Below are positions 40,933-52,734 of a stretch of 64,000 nucleotides of DNA, in pieces. Location: contig NC_011675.1 of assembly GCF_000150955.2 (NCBI RefSeq), positions 62,001-126,000 of the forward strand, written 5' to 3'. The notes below the pieces were generated by a model that was not told where the DNA came from, searched no databases, and saw nothing but the letters and a program-made list of their open reading frames with translations. How positions within the stretch are numbered: the stretch's first letter is position 1; each line of letters opens with the position of its first letter. Source of the DNA: Phaeodactylum tricornutum CCAP 1055/1. Taxonomy: Eukaryota; Bacillariophyta; Bacillariophyceae; Surirellales; Neidiaceae. The position numbers and the translations under genes are program-made.

Positions 40933-42051
40933 TTACACGGCTTCACAAACAGATAATTGCTCTTTTGGAAGGCCACCCATAAAAACTTCTCGGAGCATCA
41001 AACGGTCCCTGCAGTTTTCCTGAATGTGTTTCATCATTTGCCGAAAGTGGTTCTTGACACTTCTTCCAACTTGACCTTCAAATTCGATTAGCTCATTCAC
41101 TTCGTACAAAGCATCCTCCAACCCTTTTTTCCTTTGTTGCATCTCTAGAGTAATTCCGGTCCATTGCTTGTTCTCGTTCGAAAGCCGTTGCAAGTCTATT
41201 CGGTATAAACATACTTCTTTATCGGCAGATAAAGCCCGCAGCTCCATCAGTTGATTCTCTCTGGCCATGTGCTTAATGGCATTCTGCAATTTACTGGTCT
41301 GTAGACGAAGCTTTTTGTTGTGTTTCTGCAGACTTTCAACGACGAGCCTAGCTTCTAGGACCTTCCTCTCAGCCTCAGCAGTTTGGGCGTCGCGGTCCGC
41401 GTACAATTGGTGAATTTCAAGGATCCGTTCCTTACGATATTCCTCGATCATTCGAAAATCTTGCTGGCGCCGATTCTCAATACTTTCAAGTTGATTCCGA
41501 AGTTTCACGATCAAGAAGTGACTCCTAGTCATCCATGCCCGTACGCTTGATTGAACCTTGACTGCCGAAATGATACGAGAATAGACCATACGACCCTGAT
41601 AACGACGAACAGCTGACTGTATGAGTGTGGAAGCCTCGTTGCGAATGCGTTCAACCGCTTGTTTCGCTCTCAGTACCAACGTCGCACGATAAAGCTTTCG
41701 AGCAATGATTCCTTTGAAAAACGACTGAATCCTCGATGCGGCCTTATTTAGCTTTACCATGAATACTCTTGACCTAACGAGCTTCTCGTCAGCCATCCAG
41801 AATGGCTTCGACCATAGGAATTTAGTCTTACGGCTTTGTTGGGAATCCTGTTTATCTTGGATGACAAAGTAGTTAGAGTTACATATTGCTGGATTGGTAT
41901 TGAAGCGCACTCGTCTGCTCCCACCACACGGAAGGGTTCCCACGGATATCGGAATCTCAGGGACTTCATTTACGACAGTACATTGGTGTCGGTGACAACC
42001 AGCGTTCTCGTCGGAAAATGGAACCTCGTCTCTGTTGCGCAAGATCAGCAT
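40933..42051 (-). CDS. IQ-motif and coiled-coil protein
   Basis: ATG 42051 gives 372 residues. After a 90-residue unstructured start come at least three IQ-like calmodulin-binding segments: ASRIQSFFKGIIARKLYR, STLIQSAVRRYQGRMVY and AVKVQSSVRAWMTR. A long coiled coil follows, rich in Glu/Lys/Arg/Gln, to about residue 350. The composition suggests a cytoskeletal or calmodulin-regulated scaffold. No motor or kinase domain is present. The frame is open nine codons further upstream to a GTG, and the N-terminus could lie on an unseen exon. Confidence 0.72.
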   Translation of the reverse strand: MLILRNRDEVPFSDENAGCHRHQCTVVNEVPEIPISVGTLPCGGSRRVRFNTNPAICNSNYFVIQDKQDSQQSRKTKFLWSKPFWMADEKLVRSRVFMVKLNKAASRIQSFFKGIIARKLYRATLVLRAKQAVERIRNEASTLIQSAVRRYQGRMVYSRIISAVKVQSSVRAWMTRSHFLIVKLRNQLESIENRRQQDFRMIEEYRKERILEIHQLYADRDAQTAEAERKVLEARLVVESLQKHNKKLRLQTSKLQNAIKHMARENQLMELRALSADKEVCLYRIDLQRLSNENKQWTGITLEMQQRKKGLEDALYEVNELIEFEGQVGRSVKNHFRQMMKHIQENCRDRLMLREVFMGGLPKEQLSVCEAV

Positions 42052-45000
42052 GATGGGAAGACGGCAATGATGATTCACTGTAAGCGTCAGGGGCGAGAAA
42101 TTGTGTCAAGGGCTTTTGAGACCAGAATTTTTGTTCATGGAAAACTCGAATTCTCTGCATTGAAGTCACATACATTCCCTATCCTCGATCAGAAAATGCC
42201 ACGGCCGTGATTGCGACTTATGTGCTTTCCCATTTAATGTGAGTCTCCATAACATTTAGGCATCGACATACGTGACTCATCCTTGTAAAATGCAACTGGT
42301 TTTCGTCCATTTCTCGTTCGTCTAACTTTTTCATTCACAGTTAGATTGAACAAGAGCATCGAGACACGAATCCGAAAAACATAGGACTTTTTCCTGGACG
42401 TATTGCGAAGAACTCGGTTGTTTCTGTCAACGCAACGACTACATGCGATCTTATCCATTGCTTCTCTACCATAAACGCTATAGAGTCACATTGCCAAACA
42501 TTCAGCTGTCTCCACTACTTTTGAAATGACTGACAGTGACAGTGAGTGCACCATTTCAACCGAAATACATCTGACGAAATCGTGATCACACAGTCTCACA
42601 TTCAGAGTCAGCTCATTGCTTGGTTGGTTAATACCTAAGGTATTGGAGAGTTTTTGTGATACAGTAGAATGTGTTTCCCAGTCAATGCTTCAGGAGAAAG
42701 ATAAGCATAAAGGGTCTTCTTGAATTCAACCCCGTTGAAGTGTATAAAGTATAAAACAAAAGAGAGCATCAATAATACCTTAAGTCGTAGGAGAGACAAC
42801 TGCAGATCTTGACTGTGAGTAAGGACAGGGATAGGGAATTGACGCTTTTTGTTCCAATCTTTGCGCGAGAGACGTTTTTACGTTAACTGTACAAGGAAAT
42901 GTCTGCAAGCTTACTACTCTCAGGCGCCATTATCATGGAACAACCTACGCAAGCTGTCGCACCCAAAAATGAAACCAAGAAACTTTACAACCATTCAATA
43001 GATTTTGTAATAAAGTGATGAGCTACGACAACCTGATTTTTGACTGACACCGTCGAAATTATAAATGTAGGCGCAATGTAGATGCTGATGAAATGGAAAG
43101 GTTACTTGAGCCGGCTCAACAGCTCAATGGCTCGACTTCAACACAAAGTGGGAAAAAGGCACCCGGGAGACGACGAGCATTTGCGTGAATATGATGTTAG
43201 TATCTGCAAGGTGGTGGTTGTCGCGGAGTACTTTTGGCGAAACTTATAGAAATTTTCTTTTGTAATGTAAAAATATAAATTAAGCAAAACTTTACGTATA
43301 AATTACTGCACTACACATTTTCCAATCGTATCGCAGTAACGTAACTGGATGTAAGCCCTTTTTGCGGCGATCCGCGTCTCTATTTGACACCGTCTCCCCC
43401 AATCGCGTCGAACTGTATGGTATAGACGAACTACTTCAACATCTGGACTGCTTGCATTCTCAGTACAACGAAAGGGTGCAAAACCATCGGACACTACTTT
43501 ATGTCTTTCCCGATACCGCAACACTTAGTGCAATGTGTAAAAAGTGTCAGTCTGTAAAGTAATTTTTTCTCTTGATCTTGAGCAAAAAACTTTCTTCTAA
43601 TATAGTCGAACACAAAGAATCCGCGTGGCCGTCCATATTTTTAACAACGTTTCCCTTTACCTTACTTTACAGAAAATCCTTGCAATTCTCTTTTCATTAT
43701 ACAGTTTCAAGTGCTTCTATTGAAACCTATTTTGATACCAAGACAAATTAGTAAATTGCAGGAAATAGTGCGGACCTCTAAATTCGGTTAATATTTTCGT
43801 TCTGGTCTTGTGCGTGTCACTAAAGATCGTCTATTTCTTTGTCACGTCAACAAAATGGTGTCATATTGCATCTGTTGCCATATCCAAAATATAGAATTTA
43901 GGAGAATAAATTATGGTATTTTGATTAATTGACTGCCGAAGAAGTGAAAAAAACAGCTGGTACATTCATTGATCTACAGACTTTGTATTAATTGAATGGA
44001 CTTGACAATTTTTGACTGACGGTTCTCTTATATCAAGGTACAAAGTTATAGTCCTGTGAAGAGGAATACACATTAAAAAAAGACCATTGTTTGACAAGTT
44101 TTTTAAGACCTTTTCCCCACGGAATGGCATTTTTGTCCCAAGTCACCTTTCCTTTTAATTAGGTTTTTTTCTGGAAAGGTAACCTAGCAACGTTCGGTAA
44201 TCTTGATCAGGCAGGCTTCACTTCCAAGAGACAATCAATCGATTCAAATGCGGGAACGGGAACGGATGATAAATTAGACGTAAGAAGCCTGCAAAGATCT
44301 GGATCTGCAAGACTAAATTTTATAACAGATCGAAAATTTTTCCATTTATACGTGTGTATGAGTTTGCATGGCGAAGGCCAGCTTCATTCTGAGATGACTA
44401 ATTCATTTGACTTGCAATTAATTTTGAGGTTATTTCCAAACCAGTTATTTCTAGTTACCAACATGAATTTATTTGTCTATAAAATCGCTTTGTGTTTTCT
44501 TTTTTACTCATCTGAGTTTATTTCTGTCTTGATCAGGCTTATAATTACCCTATCATTGAGATAATCAATCGATTCACATGCGAGAAAGGATGATATATTA
44601 GCTGTTAAAAGCCTGAAAAGAAATAGATCTGCCAGATTGAACTTTGTAACACAGATCGAATAATTTTCCATTTATACGTGTGTATGGAGTTGCATGGCGA
44701 AGGCAAGCTTCAATCTGATACGACTAATTTATTTGATTTGCAATGTATTTTGAGGTTATTTCCAGCCCAAGTTAATTCTGCTTGCCAATTTGAATTTATT
44801 TGTCCATTAAATCGCTTTGTGCTCTCTTTTTTGAAGCTCAACTGAATTTATTTCTGTCAGCTTAGATCATTTAAAAAAGTATCATGCAAAGATGGTATAA
44901 TGCTCGAGTAATCTCGTATCTGCTAAAACATTAATTGATAACCCGATCATTACCAGGATTCTCAGCAAAGGGTGTTTTGATCGAAAACTGTCTTTTCACG

Positions 45001-46319
45001 CTGAGAGATTTTTAAAAATGGAGTGTAGAGGAAAATTAAGTGAAGGAAAACTTCGACGATTGCTTAGGATCGCTTGGTATTGACAATAAGACTCATCTTT
45101 GACTGTGAGAAAGTTACTCGTCGAAATATCCGCTTTAAATCAAAATCAATACAACTTTCAGTGAAAGCATGATTGCTGAGGGTAAGTAAACCTTAGCGGA
45201 AGAAATGATGAAAGTCTTCCTGGAGCGCCTGTTATGGTTTTCGTATAAAAAATTACCAGATCAGTGCATATTTGATGCTTTCTCGGCCTGTACTTTACAT
45301 ACTTTTCGATTCACAGCACAAACCCAAAAATCGAGGTGAGCGTGACATACGCACCGTGGTGACAGCGAACTGTTCTCATATCTTATACCCGCAACCAAGT
45401 CCGGAACTGCTACCGAGGCGGTAGCCGGAGAATTTGCTCTCACCAAAAAGCAATTATGGCCAGCTGTAAGCCTTGCGGTGTTGACACACATCCTAGTTTT
45501 AAGATGGTGAAGCACATTTTACAATACATTGTTTGCTGTATACTGCCGTGATTGCCCAACTTTTCTGAGCTGCTTAACTATAGATAGGTCCAGCAAACAT
45601 TTGAATGTCGTTTTGCCAAGCACCGGGACGCACACACTAGTTGAATCCCCTTCCAGAGACTTCGCTTCTATATCAAGTGAACACTGAATAGGCAGCATAG
45701 CATCAGTTTTCGATTTAGGACCAAGGCATGCGTACTTTTACTGTTATAGTGCTTTACAGAAATCTGGTAGTCTGCAGTTGGAGACCACTTATCCTGAGAA
45801 GGTGAACATCGGTCTTAGTTTTATTTTGCCACTGCTCGGTTTAAATCTAACTTATGGACTATAGGAAATATTGTGCTTGTCTCCAAACCTGTCTACCTGC
45901 TTTACATTCAGTTCTTGGTTTTTGAGGATTCGACACGGGGCAAAAAGGATCAACTATGGACATAATGTGTCGGGGCCCGAAATTCCTGCCGCAAGGCGAT
46001 CTCAACGTGGAGCTGCTACAATAAGTAAGGATTCTGAGTCCGTTGTACTTAAAAATACCCTTATATATAAAACGTGATTTTGAAAGAAGGGTGCGCCAGA
46101 CGGTCAAACCCGACTTTGATGTCTAACATATGTCGGTCCTCGCCGTGCTGTCACTCTCTAAGTGTTTGTGGGTGGCAACTGGGATAAAAAGAGGTTTTCG
46201 ACCTCGTCCGTCCACGGAGGACTGCTCTAATTGACTGTGAGCTAACAGTTACTGACCAAACTCCAAAGTGACGTTGGATTTTGCGTCCGCCTTTTCAGAA
46301 TTGAAACTGCGCGACAGCA
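42052..46319. other. Gene desert with AT-rich core, candidate centromere-like region
   Basis: 4.3 kb without an acceptable gene. The longest frames are about 70-85 codons and featureless. GC falls from near-even to about 34 percent over 43561-45060 and about 32 percent over 44401-44940 (hand counts). A diverged 0.3-kb direct repeat lies in the core. Exact TTGACTGTGAG words occur at 42809-42819, 45099-45109 and 46231-46241. Low-GC stretches of at least about 500 bp without shared sequence have been reported at Phaeodactylum centromeres; this region has that appearance, but only chromatin data could show it. Confidence 0.5.
44233..44870. repeat. Diverged direct repeat, two copies of about 310 bp
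   Basis: The copies lie at about 44233-44540 and 44563-44870. Shared blocks include AATCAATCGATTCA at each start, TTTATACGTGTGTATG, TTGCATGGCGAAGGC, TTTTGAGGTTATTTCCA and AAATCGCTTTGTG, in the same order and spacing. Many substitutions and small indels separate them, so the duplication is old. There is no coding potential. Confidence 0.85.
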
Positions 46320-46972
46320 ATGAGTGTTGCAGAGGAATCGCACGATACAACCTATGACCGAGGAGTCAGGGCAACAAATGGCTTCCTGTCGAAGGTTTTC
46401 GTTTCATGTGCTGGGGACCCCAAGGGATCCGTTCACCGAGCATGGGGCCTCAGCCTGCTTTTTGCTGTTTTGTTTTTTGTACTTTCCGTCGTCGAGAGTG
46501 AGTTTCTCAATGAAGGATTCTTAAATTGGTTTTCTCTGTGCTGACCTGCGTTTTCCGCGATCCAGTGATCAATCTCCAGACGATGGGCGGGTCGAAGGCG
46601 CTAGTTTTAGCCGCCGTATGGACAGGCATAATCCATTTGGTGCTCGGTGTGCTGGGTACGTTCGTGCTCAAGCGTTTCCCAACTTCCTTCTCTGTGGGGT
46701 TTCTGTTGGGAGTTCTGGTAGTAGTTGCGAATCAGAATTTGATTCTATTCGGCACCTTCCATGCGTACAGCTCTGGCAATGCCGGAACCAACCATGCCTT
46801 CGCAAATTTGATGCTTGGTATCTTTCTCGTACTGGCATTCTTTGCGGCGATTCTATTTCATTTTAGAAAGAACATCGTTGTTGCAGCAGCCGACGCGAAG
46901 GGAGTGGGAAGGCGTTCGGAGAAGCTGGCAGCTTCGAGTGTGGATTATCAGCAATACAGCGAACAAACTTGA
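46320..46972 (+). CDS. Small four-pass membrane protein, function unknown
   Basis: Exons 46320-46497 and 46566-46972, with a 68-bp intron, give 194 residues. Four hydrophobic segments are clear: WGLSLLFAVLFFVLSVVEM, ALVLAAVWTGIIHLVLGVLG, VGFLLGVLVVVANQNLILFG and FANLMLGIFLVLAFFAAILF. The N-terminal 40 residues and the C-terminal 35 are hydrophilic. The two exons are in phase only with the donor GTGAGT at 46498, which supports the model. No family is recognised. A TTGACTGTGAG word lies 89 bp upstream of the ATG. Confidence 0.75.
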
Positions 46973-47279
46973 TCTAGGAGCTCCAAACAGGCTGGAAATG
47001 GACCCGAAATAAGCACCTAAGAATTTTAGAAAAAAATTGTGTGTGTATAAGCAACCGTCAACCCTGTGCCGGCTGTGTGTTGACTGATTATTTTGTTTAT
47101 TGTGCTATATCACATTTTCGAAAGAGCATCGACATCACTGTAGTATCTATGCTGTCAATGAACTTGATAGGAATACAATCCGGTTGCTAACTGAAAAGCA
47201 TGTTTTCTCTTTATGCATGAAGTCAAAAAGTTTTTCTGTGAAGTAGTGGCGAAGCATGTGCATAGCTGGGAACGCGGTT
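46973..47279. other. Convergent 3' region
   Basis: 307 bp between the membrane-protein and myosin stop codons. Nothing is recognised. Confidence 0.5.
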
Positions 47280-50200
47280 TTAAGACCAGAAGCTACGAAG
47301 GCTCGAGATCAGTCCAGCTGAATCGGTTCCATTCTTGCTTGATGGACTGGAAAATAGAGCGTTTGGTCTATCAATGCCCGTGGGACCACTCATGTAATCT
47401 GACTCGCATTCATCTGCGATTCTTAAGATGTCTTCGACAAGCCGCGAATCTCGACATCTTTCCTGAGCAATATCCACAATCTTGGACAGAGCCTTCTGAA
47501 ACTGTAACCTTGAATGAACTTCTGCTGTATATGTTGCTTGCTTCATTTTAAGCTCTTCCTTCAGCTCAACCTGGGTCACACTCAGCTTCTGAACCTGTTG
47601 CTTGAAGCTCAAGAGATCTGTAGATATCTTGTCATTGGTCCTCGTCAAATGTTTTGCGTGTTGATTAAGCGCGGCAAAGGAAGCTCCCGCCGAAGCGTTC
47701 GCATCCATCAACCTTTGGTTGTTGTCTTTCAACAAGTCAAAATCAGTGCGCATCTGCGCATTCTGGCTCCGAAGTTTGAAAACTTCTTTTCGAAGGTACT
47801 CAAGCATTTTTCCGCTCTCATCCATCAAGGTCTGTTGTTGCGCAGAGAGCTGACCGGCTGAGGGACCTACATCCTCATCATTTACATCATGCTTTACGCT
47901 TAAAGTTGCGAGTGAAGGAGCCACAGACATGTTTGCTTCTCTATCGTCCTCGACCCTCCCACTCTCTTCGCCTTCCTTCTTTTCCTCAACGTTTGCCTCG
48001 CGAAACTCTTGAATGGCCTTCCGTGCCTTCTCCTCGGCCATTCTCTCAGCTTCGACCCGACGAGCCTCTGCCTCCTCAAGCTTTCTTTGAAGCGCAACAA
48101 CTTGATTCTCCAACTTCGCCTCCTCCCGCTTTTCGTGGATGGCAACTCGGTACTTGGGGCGCTGCAAGGCTCCTCTGGCTATACTCTGTATAACGGCGGC
48201 GGCCTTACGACAGCGCTTTAGTTCCGTTATAGCGATAGCCATTCTCCAGTGTGTTTGAATCATGCTCGCCTTTTGATCTCGGCTCAGCTTCGCAAGCTTT
48301 CTTTTTGCCCGGATACATCTATACCAGCATGTAAGAAGAATGGAAGCGTTTCGCAATATAGTAAATGTTCTTCTCGCGTGACGCTTCCGGGCAAAAGATT
48401 GAAGCGCAATCGTACAAAAACGCATTTTTCCGTATCGAGCTCGAACCATGTACTTTCGAGCAATCTTTTGAATCTCTACAACCCAAACACCCAACTTTTT
48501 CACTCGCTCAGCCTCAAGATGTTCAAGAGCACCAGCCCGGAAGTAAGCCCTTGTGTTCCCAATGACAAACGCCTTCACTAAAGTTTCGTCGTTTATTTGG
48601 TTCTGAAGATCTTTGAGTGCAGAACCCAGAAGTCGATCGACGAGAGTTCTTGACTTTAGGTCGGGATCATCGATATCCAATACTTTAAGATCCGCTAAGT
48701 GCTGCTCACCCTTACCCCAAAGAGATTTAAATCGGTACAACACAGCTTCGTGCTCTAATCTATTGGGGAAGGCAGAACGCGAGATGGTGACTGCGGCAAC
48801 GACACCTGCGCACCTGAGCTGTTCAATTGTAGAGACATGCTGCATTACAAGAGGTGCCTTTAAGGGATTGGGTTTGATACAGCGGATGTATCGCGTCCTT
48901 GTCTTGGTCAAGTTCGTCATCAGCGAAGTAAGTTGGCTCTTGAATTTGGTCCAAACAGTATCTCCGACAAGGTTGCTTCCGCGTTTTGCAGGTGGGGCTT
49001 TCTTTACTTTTGGTGACGATTTACGGGGTTTCTTCGTTTTTACCTCCAATGAATTCATCATCGCCTCGTTGCTCAGCTCATGCACCAAAATCATGTTCGA
49101 GCTTTTTTTCGCGCAATCCTGTAGGTCTGAGGGTAGCGTGTCCATGTTTTTCGTTACGAAGCCATTCGCATCATAGATTACTCTTCCAGCGAAGTGTCGT
49201 ACTCCAAACACGCACTCTTCAAACTGCTTTTCTCGCAGAAAGCATGGACTTTCTTTGTTCATTGCTTGCACCTTTGATACAAATCCTCTATCCGAGCCAC
49301 CTGGTCGCACGCATTCCTCATTCAAGACGGCTAAAAGTCCCATGCGCCCTTCCACGAGATCCAAAACATCTGTGTTGTCATCGTATGTGATCTCTTCCAA
49401 TTCGATTCCTTCTGTCTCATACTCTGCTTGAACCGAACGGAATATGTCTTGTGTAAATTTCTGTTGAAGCTTTTCATTGGCATAATTGATGCAAAGCTGC
49501 TCAAAACGGTTGGTTGTAAAAGATTCGAAACCAAAAATATCCAACAGTCCGATTACTGCAAAATTTGCCTTTTTCTTCCCGTCATAATTCAGCTCGGCAC
49601 ATGTAGCATCATTGATGGCGCGCACCAGCCACAAAAAGGTTTTGGCATAAATTTCCTTTGCAAAGGCATCGCATGAGTCTTTGGATTGGACTTCGTTGAG
49701 TGGAACTTTGAATTCTTCATTTCGCGCTCGCATCGTGCGAATCGTAAGAGCTGGAAGGAGTTCGTCTTTCGGAATGTCCATAAGTTCTGCCAATGCTGTA
49801 AATTCATCTTCGGACGTAATGGCGGTATGGGTGTCATCTTTTTCGTCTTTTTCAAAGATCAGGTTACCCAGTTGAAGGACAATACATATAGCTCTCATGA
49901 GGTTCATCAATTTTTCGTCCTTGATACCGATCAAAGCCAGAGAATCAATTGTGTGTTGAAACCTTTCGGCGTCGCTATTTCCTTCAATCGTATCCGTATC
50001 AGTGAATCCAACGTACGAAAAGGACTCGTTGTCGGTATCAGCGAGTCCTCCCCAAATTTTTGTTTTCACGTCCTCATCCGCAGCCAGTAGCTGGTAAAAT
50101 ATATGATAGGTTCGTTCTTCCTCCTCGTGCGTCACGACACGGGATTTTTCGAGGAGGTAGACTTCGCACTTGCTTCCGGCTAGTCTGCAGCTTGGAACAG

Positions 50201-51147
50201 ATCTACCCGCGTACGCTGCATCTACCGGATCCTCCGCGTCGAACTGCAAACGAATATACTTTCCGAACCGCGAGGAGTTGTCGTTGCGGACCGTCTTGGC
50301 GTTCCCAAACGCCTCCAGAAGCGGATTGCTGTCCAAGACTCGTTGCACAATGGGCGATTCAAAATCAACATCATCCGAGCCATGGGCGTGCCCTTGCTGA
50401 ACGCTCGCAATGTGATTGAGACAAATTTTGACCGACTCGGTTTTTCCCGCGCCGGATTCTCCCGACACCAATATGGACTGGTCCTCCCCGTCCACCGCCA
50501 GCCCGCGGTACGCCAGCGCACTGGCTTCGTAAATGTGCGGTTCCAGACCCTGACGCGGATCTCCGTCCGGAGGATCCCAGACGAGGGATCGTGAGTAGTG
50601 AACCCGTGTTTCTTCATTGTACAATCGTTCGAACCATTGGTACGGGTTACACGCGATGACGATATCGCCGGTGCGAGTATAAGGCTTTTGTTGCTGATGC
50701 CGAGTTTTCAAGTTGTAGAGGATGGCAGCCTACGTACGGAAAGGATGGTACGTACACAAGCGGCAAGTCAGTAAATGTATGCATAGACCAACAGTAAATA
50801 AGCGTTTCCGCGCTTCCCGGTCAAATTTTGAAAGGTGGAAGGACCCAGAAGCAGGAACGTACCTCGTGTAGAAACGGCAGATCCACCATATCCTCCACTT
50901 CATTGAGATTGCCATGCTCGTCCACATTCTGTAGAAGCAAGGCCGCATTCGGATAGGTCGCTAGATCGACAGTCACCTTTTCGTGTCGTTTAATTCGGCC
51001 CCCGTCAGACTGTACCTCCTCTTCATTTTTAAACACGGGTACCGAAACAATGGCTTGGGTGCCGTCGCGTTCCAGCAACCGACCCGGGACCCACGCGTAC
51101 TCCTCGGATCGAATGTAAACGTAATTGGACGTATTGGCAGCCACCAT
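47280..51147 (-). CDS. Myosin heavy chain
   Basis: Exons 51147-50863 and 50729-47280, with a 133-bp intron, give 1244 residues. The N-terminal SH3-like region (NYVYIRSEEYAWVPGRLL) leads into the motor: VEDMVDLPFLHE, YTRTGDIVIACNPYQW, P-loop GESGAGKT (about 185-192), switch I NDNSSRFGK (about 244-252) and switch II LLDIFGFESF (about 490-499). By spacing from DAFAK, the TEDS position is an acidic Glu, so phosphorylation is not needed there. The neck holds about five IQ-like segments for light chains, followed by a Glu-rich coiled coil and a second short coil near the C-terminus, so it may dimerise. No known cargo domain ends the chain and the class is not assigned. The frame stays open about 100 nt upstream of ATG 51147 without another ATG, so an extra 5' exon is possible. 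Confidence 0.93.
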
Positions 51148-51877
51148 CACTTCGTGACCTTTCAATTCTACTACTCTTCCGTCATGATGGAGGAGCAAAC
51201 CAACAGTAGGTAGAGGTATACCCGTGGCACGATCGCAATGGATACTTTCTCACAGCCGAAACGACGCGCAACGCCAAGGACGGTTCCACTCGCAATCCAG
51301 CCGCATTTTGAAGCGGTTCGATAACCGGAACTCTGTGGAGAGTCAGACCCGGACGTAAAGGTGACATACCTGCACCATTTGTTACTTTACATAACAAACG
51401 TGAGACATACGCCCAATATCAAAAGTGTTTCTGCCGGCGTTTCCAAATCACGTTTCAAACACAAAGGAATGCCGGGAAACAACGGTCGAAACGTTGGCAA
51501 TTGCGTTTCTCCGTGGAGTCGAAGTAATATACTTATTTGCGCATACATTGACGTTACGACTATCGTAGTGACACGTTTGCTTCAGTGGGATCAAGACCCA
51601 TTTGGTTGATTCTGACTGTGAGTTACACGCGGAATAAATTCCACACGACCAAGACGAAAACGGGCGGTGGAATGGCCACGGGGAGCTCACACCACGAGAT
51701 CTTTCGTGGTGGGTAGAAAGCGGCTCTTTCTTGGCTACGACGGACAGTGAGACGTTTTGGGTTCATCGCCACCAACCCATCCAGGCACCCCTGTTTTCCC
51801 AAACGGTCGACGCAGATCCTTGACAAATCCATTCATCGCAACAAAGCACAACCTGATCCAATCCAGTCACTGCAATC
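51148..51877. promoter_or_regulatory. Divergent promoter region of myosin and Cpn10 genes
   Basis: 730 bp. A TGACTGTGAG word lies at 51613-51622, 256 bp before the Cpn10 ATG. A possible extra myosin 5' exon could hide here. Confidence 0.45.
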
Positions 51878-52429
51878 ATGTTTCGAACTCTTGTAAGTGT
51901 CGCGTAGGCAATCGGCAACCCGACTGTTGGGTTCTGTGGATGTGGATTTCGTACCTTTGTTCCCGTGGCAACGAGCAGTTCCCGAATCCTTTTGTCGCGC
52001 ATTCGTTGCCGTTGTCGGTACGATATGTATAGCCGGCGTTGTTCATTAGACGAACTGTTCAGTAAGACTATAATCTCACCCGTGCCGGTTTTTCCCACTT
52101 TCTGGTCCCAACCCCATTTCGTTTGACAACAGACTCTCGCTCGTTCTTTGGCTCCGCTCGGGGACCGCATTCTCGTCCGACGGGCTGCCAAGGAAGTCCA
52201 GACGGCCGCTGGTATTTACCTGCCGGCGGACAAGACCAAGGACCCGAACGAGGGAGAAGTCGTTGCCTGTGGTCCGGGTGAAAAAGACGTCACCGGTCAG
52301 CTTCATCCCACGACACTCAAGATGGGAGACACGGTCTTGTTGCCCGAATACGGAGGTACCAAAATCAAGATTGACGACGAAGAACTGGTCTTGTTCCGCG
52401 AGTCGGATATCTTGGGAAAATTTGACTAA
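51878..52429 (+). CDS. Mitochondrial 10-kDa chaperonin (Cpn10/GroES)
   Basis: A 15-nt first coding exon (51878-51892, MFRTL), a 240-bp intron, and exon 52133-52429 give 103 residues. Cpn10 caps the Cpn60 folding chamber. The sequence LAPLGDRILVRR begins the conserved beta barrel. The mobile loop lies at AKEVQTAAGIYLPADK, and GEVVACGPGEKD and DTVLLPEYGGTKIK are core strands. The C-terminus LFRESDILGKFD is typical. The short basic N-terminus (MFRTLTLARS) fits mitochondrial Cpn10, whose leader is usually uncleaved. The single-domain length argues against the double-domain plastid Cpn20. Confidence 0.93.
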
Positions 52430-52734
52430 GCAGTAGTGGACGTCGGTATGCGGTACCAAGGTACCGACCGATCAGAGCCGACGTGATCAGGAGTGGAGCC
52501 CCCCAGCGTAGCCGCACTTGTGGTGGTCAATTTTTTAGAATGTAGTTAAAGCAATCCACTTTTAGCCAGAGGACGATCCGTACTACAATCCAGTGCATTC
52601 TTCCAAGCAAAAGGGAATTTCGTGCGTCAAATAAACTTGCAGATTTGCTACAATATTACATGGTCCATCCTTTCAAGGGAACGGACGCTCTCTTTCAAGG
52701 GAACGGAGACTAGAGACTATAACGAGCACTTTGA
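52430..52734. other. Convergent 3' region
   Basis: 305 bp with no recognisable element. A short imperfect repeat of TTTCAAGGGAACGGA lies at about 52671-52709. Confidence 0.5.

Noticed and set aside
45280-45320. Short likeness to the 5' end of U2 snRNA (CTTTCTCGGCCT)
   Set aside because: The match ends after about 12 bases; no branch-site pairing region or Sm site follows.
42052-46319. Possible decayed mobile element in the gene desert
   Set aside because: No coding remnant, terminal repeat or target duplication was found; only the local 0.3-kb direct repeat.
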